A stretch of DNA of 64,000 nt from Hyphomicrobium sp. (GTDB lineage: Bacteria; Pseudomonadota; Alphaproteobacteria; Rhizobiales; Hyphomicrobiaceae). Every line of letters begins with the position of its first letter. The first letter of the stretch is position 1. The notes beneath the pieces were generated by a model. That model was given only the letters and a program-made list of their open reading frames with translations. It was not told where the DNA came from and made no database searches. This document shows positions 58,796-64,000 of the stretch, piece by piece. The DNA is taken from the NCBI GenBank assembly GCA_019751875.1, contig JAIEMV010000003.1, forward strand, positions 62,001 to 126,000, written 5' to 3'. The position numbers and the translations under genes were made by a program.

Positions 58796-59674
58796 TTACA
58801 CGCGCTTTTTGACAAGGGCGGTGTGCAGCGCGACGGCGGCAGCATTGGACACGTTGAGGCTGCGAAGATCGTCGGCCGTCGTGATCTTGACCAGACGGTC
58901 GCAACTCTCAGCCGTCAACTGACGCAGGCCCTTGCCTTCCGCACCCAGCACGATTGCGACAGGGCCGGTGAAGGGTTCGTCTTCGATCTTTCCGGTCGCG
59001 GTGCCATCGAGGCCGAGAAGTGTGACGCCGGCCTCGCGCAGATCCGTCATCGCGCGGGCGAGGTTTTGGACTTGCGCGATCTTGACGAGTTCCAGCGCAC
59101 CCGAGGCAGATTTGGCAAGCGTGCCGTTGAGCGGCGGGCTGTGGCGGCGCGTGGTGATGACGCCGGAGGCACCAAAGGCCGCGGCTGAGCGCAGGATAGC
59201 GCCGGCATTGTGCGGGTCGGTCACCTGATCGAGCAGGATCAGCGGGCCCCCGGTGGCGGCCGCTTCGGCGAGATCCGCAAGATCGGGTTCAGGCAGCGGT
59301 TCGGTCTCGAGCAGGAGTCCCTGGTGCACCGTGTCCGGGCCGAGGAGGCGATCGAGGTCGCGTGGGGAGACGGTCGCCGGTGTCAGGCCGCGGGCGGCGA
59401 TGGGTTCGGCCAAGCGGTGGGCGGCGTTTTCGGTCGCCAGCAGACGCAGCAGGACGCGGTGCGGGTTGCGCAGCGCCGCCTCGACGGGGTGGAACCCAAA
59501 GAGACGCACGAGACCATCATCCTCGGCGGGCTCCGAACTGCGCGGTGCACTGTGCAAGCGCTTGGGGAAGCCCGATCCGCCGCCCTTTGGTCCGCCTCTG
59601 AAGCCGCCTCTGGGCTTCGGGCCGAACCCGGTGCGCGGCTTGAAACGGGGCTTGCCCTTGCTGTCGTCGTGCAT
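58796..59674 (-). CDS. rlmB: 23S rRNA (guanosine-2'-O)-methyltransferase RlmB
   Basis: This 292-residue SpoU-family methyltransferase modifies G2251 of 23S rRNA. An N-terminal basic Gly/Arg/Lys-rich stretch (residues 1-45) precedes the substrate-binding domain (GFHPVEAALRNPHRV) and the SPOUT domain with LLDQVTDPHNAGAILRSAAAFG, VLGAEGKGLRQL and VSNAAAVALHTALV. It converges with the Omp25-like gene. Confidence 0.92.
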   Translation of the reverse strand: MHDDSKGKPRFKPRTGFGPKPRGGFRGGPKGGGSGFPKRLHSAPRSSEPAEDDGLVRLFGFHPVEAALRNPHRVLLRLLATENAAHRLAEPIAARGLTPATVSPRDLDRLLGPDTVHQGLLLETEPLPEPDLADLAEAAATGGPLILLDQVTDPHNAGAILRSAAAFGASGVITTRRHSPPLNGTLAKSASGALELVKIAQVQNLARAMTDLREAGVTLLGLDGTATGKIEDEPFTGPVAIVLGAEGKGLRQLTAESCDRLVKITTADDLRSLNVSNAAAVALHTALVKKRV

Positions 59675-59895
59675 GGCTCTTGTATGGCTCTCTTGGGGCT
59701 TTCTGGGCGCGCCGGGGGCAAAAAGTCGCTCCGGTCTCGTGGTGTTCCCCTACACGGAAACAGGGTGCTTTTCCAATTGACATCGGCGGCTACCGCCGGG
59801 ATAAGGACGCGCTTGCCCTGTCGCTCGAAGCCGCGCAGGGCGATTTCGTTTGGGTGCTGCCGCAACCGTTTGCGGAAGTCGGACCCAACGCGGAT

Positions 59896-59980
59896 GGAAG
59901 GGTGCCCGAGTGGCTAAAGGGGACGGACTGTAAATCCGTTGGCTTCGCCTACGCTGGTTCGAATCCAGCCCCTTCCACCA
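59896..59980 (+). tRNA. tRNA-Tyr (GTA anticodon)
   Basis: The 85-base tRNA folds into a cloverleaf. Acceptor stem GGAAGGG (59896-59902) pairs with CCCTTCC (59970-59976), then A and an encoded CCA. The anticodon arm is CGGA-CTGTAAA-TCCG with anticodon GTA. The T arm is GCTGG-TTCGAAT-CCAGC. The long variable arm between the anticodon and T arms is as expected of bacterial tRNA-Tyr. No terminator or operon partner is obvious. Confidence 0.96.
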
Positions 59981-60066
59981 TTTTTGAGCTCACGCGCCCG
60001 CGGGGCGCTCCGCATGGGCGGCGCTTGCGCCGGGTCGCTTTGCTCCCCGGGCCTTCGGCCCGAAGA

Positions 60067-60597
60067 TCAAGTGCTTGCCACGGGGAGCGGCAGGAGAACT
60101 TCGCGGCACCAGTGTTCGATTGCGGTGGCGTCGGGGGGCAGGGTGTCGGCGATGCCGGCTGCGAACGTGTCCCAGGCGGCGCGGTGCACTCCGTTGAGGG
60201 CCGTCAGCACCGGGATGTCACGGGCGACGGCGCTTTCGATGAGGCCGCGGAAGCCGTTTCCCATCATTTCCTGCTTGCCGAAGCGGTTGATCATGACGAG
60301 CTCGACCGGCCGTTCGAGGCCGTTGGCCACGAGGCCAGCGACGTCCTCGAGCGCGGTCGCATCAAGGCGGCAGCCGCCGCGGGATTGCTCGATAGGTGTC
60401 GAAATCTCCAACAGCTGACCCGTCGCGAGATCTTCTAAAATCATGTCCGAGCACGGACTACAGGCTTGGCTGCGATTGTGCTGCACGGCGCCTGCAAGCT
60501 GAACGCCTTCGCGGCGGAATTGAGCGGCCAGTGCTGACAAGATGGCGTCGACACGATCGGCTTCGCCCATGCCGTAAATGACTGCGGCGACTTTCAT
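60067..60597 (-). CDS. DUF2478 family protein
   Basis: The 176-residue protein starts with KVAAVIYGMGEADRVDAILS and has VNGLERPVELVMINRFGKQE, GFRGLIESAVARDIPVL and a conserved CRLD motif, which match DUF2478. The family is P-loop-like but its Walker A is not clear; some members lie near molybdate transport genes. Cysteines in SQACSPCSDM may bind metal. GGGAGG precedes the ATG at 60597. Its function is unknown. Confidence 0.78.
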   Translation of the reverse strand: MKVAAVIYGMGEADRVDAILSALAAQFRREGVQLAGAVQHNRSQACSPCSDMILEDLATGQLLEISTPIEQSRGGCRLDATALEDVAGLVANGLERPVELVMINRFGKQEMMGNGFRGLIESAVARDIPVLTALNGVHRAAWDTFAAGIADTLPPDATAIEHWCREVLLPLPVAST

Positions 60598-60768
60598 GCG
60601 GCCTCCCGATAGTCCCGTCGCCCGTCTTCTACCAGCCCGGCCATTCTCAGGCCAGCATCCACAGCTTTTCCGCGCCGCGCTTTTCATACGTCGCGTTTTG
60701 TGGCTATGGTCACGGCCAAGATAATGGCGCCACAACGTTGGCGCGACATATTGCAGGACGGGGTGGGG

Positions 60769-62079
60769 ATGAGTTTCGCGTCGAAGGGCGGGTTTGCCGC
60801 CGTCGGAGCCGTGGCCGGGTTGCTGGCATTTGCAGCAGAGTCGGCCGCGCAGAGCTATCGGTTATGCGCATTGCGCGATGGCGCGCGGGGGCCCTGCACC
60901 TGCGAAGTGAAGGGCGGCGTGCCTGGCGAATACGTAACGGCGCCGCGCAGCCGTTGCCGCCCGGCTGCAACGGCCCAGAAGCCGGATGCGGCCGCAGTAC
61001 CTGCCACACCGCAAGCCGCAGCCGGTACTCCGGCTGCCGTTTCGCCTCCTGGTGTTCCTCCGGCACAATCGGCTCCAGCGCCGGTTGCAACCTCGACAGC
61101 ACCGGCCGCAATCGAAACCGGCGGATTGCCAGCTTCACGAAAGGTGATGGACGTGCGCGCGCGCGGCAAACTGCTGTGCGGCATCAATACGGACCTGCTT
61201 GGCTTTTCCAAGCAGACGGATGCGGGCAGCTGGATCGGCCTCGATGTCGATTTCTGTCGCGCGGTAGCGGCGGCCGTTTTCGGGGACGCCAACAAAGTGG
61301 AATTCGTTCCGGTCGATACGGCGGTGCGGTTCGATGCGCTGAAGGCCGGAAAGATTGATCTGCTCGCGCGCAACACCACATGGACGATGGACCGCGATGT
61401 GGCGGGTCTGGAGTTCGCGGGCATCCTCTACATCGATGGTCAGGGCTTCATGACGAGCGACGAGCGCGGGCTCGTCTCTGCGCAACAACTGTCGGGCCTC
61501 AAGGTTTGCGTGGAGAGCGGCACCACGTCGGAGGCGAACGCAGGGTACTATTTCAAGACGCATGAACTCGATGTGGAGCTGGCGTCGTTTCCCAATCGTG
61601 CGGCGATGCTCGCGGCCTACGGCAAAGGCGAGTGCGATGCGGTCTCGGGAGATCGCACATCTTTGTTCTCGGATCGCGCCGGGCTCCCGGAGCCGGAGAA
61701 GCATGCCGTCTTGCCGGAGGTGATTTCAAAGGAGCCGTTGGGGCCTGTCGTCCTTCAGGATGACCGGGAATGGATTGAAGTCGTGCGCTGGACACTTGCG
61801 GGTCTCGTCAACGCGGAGGAAGCCGGGCTCACGAAGCAGGCCGCTGCCGGCGGTGGTGCGCTCGAAGGGGACGCGGCGCGGCTGGTGGACGGCGCGGGCC
61901 GCAACGGGGAGGCTTTGGGTTTGTCGAAGGCGTGGCTGCGCGATGTCGTCGGTGCGGTGGGCAACTACGGCGAGATGTTCGACGTCGATCTCGGCAAAGG
62001 CAGTCCGCTCGGCATGGAGCGTGGCATCAACGCGCTATGGAAGCGCGGAGGCGTGCTCTATGCGCCGCCGATGTGGTGA
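60769..62079 (+). CDS. Amino-acid ABC transporter substrate-binding protein with N-terminal extension
   Basis: The 436-residue secreted protein has a signal peptide (ending ESAAQ), a Cys-containing segment (YRLCALRDGARGPCTCEV), an Ala/Pro-rich linker of about 75 residues and a solute-binding family 3 domain from about residue 125. That domain is like AapJ of general amino-acid transporters: ARGKLLCGINTDLLGFSK, WIGLDVDFCRAVAAAVFG, and DLLARNTTWTMDRD. It is an orphan: no permease or ATPase lies nearby, and the N-terminal extension is unusual for this class. Confidence 0.88.
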   Translation: MSFASKGGFAAVGAVAGLLAFAAESAAQSYRLCALRDGARGPCTCEVKGGVPGEYVTAPRSRCRPAATAQKPDAAAVPATPQAAAGTPAAVSPPGVPPAQSAPAPVATSTAPAAIETGGLPASRKVMDVRARGKLLCGINTDLLGFSKQTDAGSWIGLDVDFCRAVAAAVFGDANKVEFVPVDTAVRFDALKAGKIDLLARNTTWTMDRDVAGLEFAGILYIDGQGFMTSDERGLVSAQQLSGLKVCVESGTTSEANAGYYFKTHELDVELASFPNRAAMLAAYGKGECDAVSGDRTSLFSDRAGLPEPEKHAVLPEVISKEPLGPVVLQDDREWIEVVRWTLAGLVNAEEAGLTKQAAAGGGALEGDAARLVDGAGRNGEALGLSKAWLRDVVGAVGNYGEMFDVDLGKGSPLGMERGINALWKRGGVLYAPPMW

Positions 62080-62093
62080 GGCGGCGGTCTGAT

Positions 62094-63311
62094 ATGCAGT
62101 CTCTGCTTCGTCGTCTCATGTTCCTTTCAGTCGTGGCGTTGACCGGCCTTTCGACGCCGGCGTTGTCGCGCGAGCGCGTGCCGCCGCCGGAGCCCAGCCG
62201 GACGGTTTGGGTCAGCAACGAAGCGGTCGCGGAGATGACGCGGGCGCTGGAACTCTATCGCAGGTTGGCGCAGCAGCCGCAGCCGGCGGAACTGCCGAAC
62301 AAGACCACGCTGCGCTACGGCGATACGGGACAGGCGGTCGCCGATCTTCGCGCGCGGCTGACGCTGCTCGGCGATCTGCGTGGGCGTGGCGATCCCTATG
62401 CCTTCGATGAAACCGTCGAAGCGGCGGTGAAACGGTTCCAGCTTCGCAACGGTGTGGAGCCGACGGGCATCGTCTATGGCATCACGCAGCGGCTGCTCAA
62501 CGTTCCGCTCGACGTGCGCGTGCGGCAGCTGGAACTCAATCTGCAACGCATGCAGGAACTGTTGCCGCGGATATCGACGCAGCAGCGCTTCATTCTCATG
62601 AATGCGGCGAGCTTCGAATTGCAGGGTGTGCAAGGGGGCGCGGTGGCGGTCACGAGCCGGACGATCGCAGGTAAGCGGGCGACCCCGACGCCGGTGGTAT
62701 CGGCACAAGTGCAGGCGCTGAACACGCTGCCCTACTGGCACGTGCCGGGCACGATCGCAAAGGCGGCGCTGATCCCGATGATCCGCAAGGATCCGGGCTA
62801 CCTTTATAAAGAGCGCATCCGCGTCTTCTCGAGTTTCGGTGGTGACGAAGTCGATCCGGGAAGCGTCAACTGGTGGGGCCCTGAAGCAGAGCGCTACGTG
62901 TTCCGTCAGGATCCGGGTCCGCAGAATGCGCTGGGTGTCTTGCGCTTTGACATGCCCAACAAGCACATCGTCTACATGCACGACACGCCGATGAAGAACC
63001 TGTTCGACTATTTCGAGCGGGCGGTGAGTGCGGGCTGCGTTCGGCTCCAGAACTTCTATGGCGTGGCGGATTGGGTCATGGCCGGTCAAGACGGGTTGTC
63101 GGGTGCGGCGCTGAAGGGCCGCGTTGCTGCCGGACAGCAATCGACGGTTAAGTTGAAGCAGCCGGTGCCGGTGCACTTCGTCTATCTGACCGCGTGGGTC
63201 GATAACGGGGTCGTGCACTTCCGCAACGATCTTTATAATCGTGATGCCAGCGCGTTTGTCAGCGGAGAAGATGTGTCCGCGCGTCCAATGGGCGTGTCGG
63301 TCGCGCCTTGA
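62094..63311 (+). CDS. L,D-transpeptidase (YcbB-like) with peptidoglycan-binding domain
   Basis: The 405-residue envelope enzyme has a signal peptide (RLMFLSVVALTGLSTPALS). A peptidoglycan-binding domain (LRYGDTGQAVADLRARLTLLGD, residues 75-135) follows, and then the L,D-transpeptidase domain with IVYMHDTPMKNLF and the catalytic SAGCVRL (about residue 307). It makes 3-3 cross-links in the cell wall or attaches envelope proteins. It begins 14 bases after the binding-protein gene and may be co-transcribed with it. Confidence 0.9.
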   Translation: MQSLLRRLMFLSVVALTGLSTPALSRERVPPPEPSRTVWVSNEAVAEMTRALELYRRLAQQPQPAELPNKTTLRYGDTGQAVADLRARLTLLGDLRGRGDPYAFDETVEAAVKRFQLRNGVEPTGIVYGITQRLLNVPLDVRVRQLELNLQRMQELLPRISTQQRFILMNAASFELQGVQGGAVAVTSRTIAGKRATPTPVVSAQVQALNTLPYWHVPGTIAKAALIPMIRKDPGYLYKERIRVFSSFGGDEVDPGSVNWWGPEAERYVFRQDPGPQNALGVLRFDMPNKHIVYMHDTPMKNLFDYFERAVSAGCVRLQNFYGVADWVMAGQDGLSGAALKGRVAAGQQSTVKLKQPVPVHFVYLTAWVDNGVVHFRNDLYNRDASAFVSGEDVSARPMGVSVAP

Positions 63312-63317
63312 CGTGGC

Positions 63318-63986
63318 CTAGAAGTTTCCCGGTTCCCAACCTTCTTCGCCGATGAGGGGCACGAAGCGCACGCTCGTCAGTGTCGTGCGTTCGAAATTGT
63401 CTGCCGCGGTGCGCTGCACGCGGATGAGATCCTGCGACGTGGGGTCATAACCGACGGGCACGACCATCGTGCCGCCGATCTTCAGCTGATCCAAGAGCGG
63501 ACGAGGGACTTCCGGCGCGCCGGCGGAGACGAGGATGGCATCGAAGGGCGCTTCCTCGGGCCAGCCTTGGGTGCCATCGGTACAGCTGACCGTGACATTG
63601 CGAGCGCCTGCTGCGGCCAAGTTTGATTGCGCGCGACTTGCAAGTTCAGGCAGGCGCTCGATGGTGAAGACGTGGTCTGCGATGCGGGCCAGGACGGCCG
63701 CCGCGTAGCCTGAGCCGCCGCCGATTTCGAGGACCTTCTCGCCGCCTTTCAGTTGCAGCGCTTCGATCATGTAGGCCACGATATAGGGCTGTGAGATCGT
63801 TTGGCCGCAGCCGATCGGAAGCGGGCGATCTTCATAGGCATGCGCGCGCTTTGCACGATCCACGAATTCCTCGCGCGGGACCTGGCGCATGGCCTCCAGA
63901 ACGCGTGCGTCGCGTATGCCGCGTCGGACCAACTGGTCCGTCACCATCGTCTGGCGCGAGTGCAGCACTGCGGATCTCTTCGACAT
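63318..63986 (-). CDS. pcm: Protein-L-isoaspartate O-methyltransferase
   Basis: This 222-residue enzyme repairs isoaspartyl residues in damaged proteins. It has the family motifs VPREEFVD, LPIGCGQTISQPYIVAYM, KVLEIGGGSGYAAAVLA (the SAM-binding site, about residues 100-116) and ILVSAGAPEVPRPLLDQL. The start at 63986 gives the normal N-terminus. Its stop is seven bases from the transpeptidase stop, so the genes converge. Confidence 0.93.
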   Translation of the reverse strand: MSKRSAVLHSRQTMVTDQLVRRGIRDARVLEAMRQVPREEFVDRAKRAHAYEDRPLPIGCGQTISQPYIVAYMIEALQLKGGEKVLEIGGGSGYAAAVLARIADHVFTIERLPELASRAQSNLAAAGARNVTVSCTDGTQGWPEEAPFDAILVSAGAPEVPRPLLDQLKIGGTMVVPVGYDPTSQDLIRVQRTAADNFERTTLTSVRFVPLIGEEGWEPGNF

Positions 63987-64000
63987 GGCGGTCTCGCCCT

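Noticed and set aside
60000-60060. Self-complementary GC-rich bases after tRNA-Tyr as a repeat of the hairpin family
   Set aside because: GGGCC-TTC-GGCCC is a simple hairpin; it lacks the GA/CCGGCC core and the CTCC/GGAG inner stem.

Overview
The window looks like chromosomal DNA of an alphaproteobacterium of the order Hyphomicrobiales (Rhizobiales), possibly near Hyphomicrobium. The reasons are the high-GC coding style, the iscR-iscS-sufBCDS order, the nudix / DUF6111 / CCA-transferase run, an H-NS protein of the HvrA type, Omp25-like and Arg/Tyr-rich secreted proteins, and an adenosylcobalamin-dependent methylmalonyl-CoA mutase. The genus is an inference. I see no phage, integrase, insertion sequence, CRISPR array or plasmid function. 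Almost all of the window is ordinary core genome.

Layout. 0-10.6 kb: the Fe-S assembly operon iscR-iscS-sufB-sufC-sufD-sufS-sufT, with a candidate Irr-type operator over its promoter. A sufA-like gene follows about 2.8 kb later, after a DCC-family gene, an orphan FtsX-type permease and a secreted protein. 10.6-19.7 kb: a DEAD-box helicase, parE, small membrane proteins, GFA and pirin family enzymes and a His-rich metal-binding protein. 19.8-31.2 kb: a one-chain EutB-EutC ethanolamine ammonia-lyase, a fatty acid desaturase, both methylmalonyl-CoA mutase subunits separated by two unrelated genes, and a HerA-like ATPase. 31.3-35.1 kb: cytochrome c, a patatin lipoprotein, superoxide dismutase and a SOUL protein. 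35.6-39.1 kb: a MacAB-type exporter in three genes. 39.3-45 kb: an H-NS-like protein, the nudix-DUF6111-cca operon, a transglycosylase-like protein and hemF. 45.1-49 kb: two tandem paralogous ABC exporters. 50-53 kb: petABC (the bc1 complex). 53-57 kb: mtnP, apt, mtnA and a fuculose-phosphate-type aldolase, which together form a plausible methylthioadenosine DHAP shunt. 57-64 kb: secreted proteins, an Omp25-like barrel, rlmB, tRNA-Tyr, a DUF2478 protein, an amino-acid binding protein, an L,D-transpeptidase and pcm.

The most unusual signal is not a gene. It is a family of intergenic hairpins at three groups of sites (about 8.0-8.2, 16.8-17.8 and 32.1 kb). All share one core: an inner stem beginning CTCC and closing GGAG, flanked by an asymmetric internal loop with GA on the 5' side and CCGGCC on the 3' side. 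The 8-9 bp outer stem has a different sequence at each group but remains self-complementary. Several copies sit within a few bases of a stop codon. Two of the groups carry reiterated half-units with T-rich linkers, and at 8.1 kb a hairpin was duplicated together with the last 14 codons of a permease gene. This looks like a REP-like element whose outer stem varies by compensatory change.
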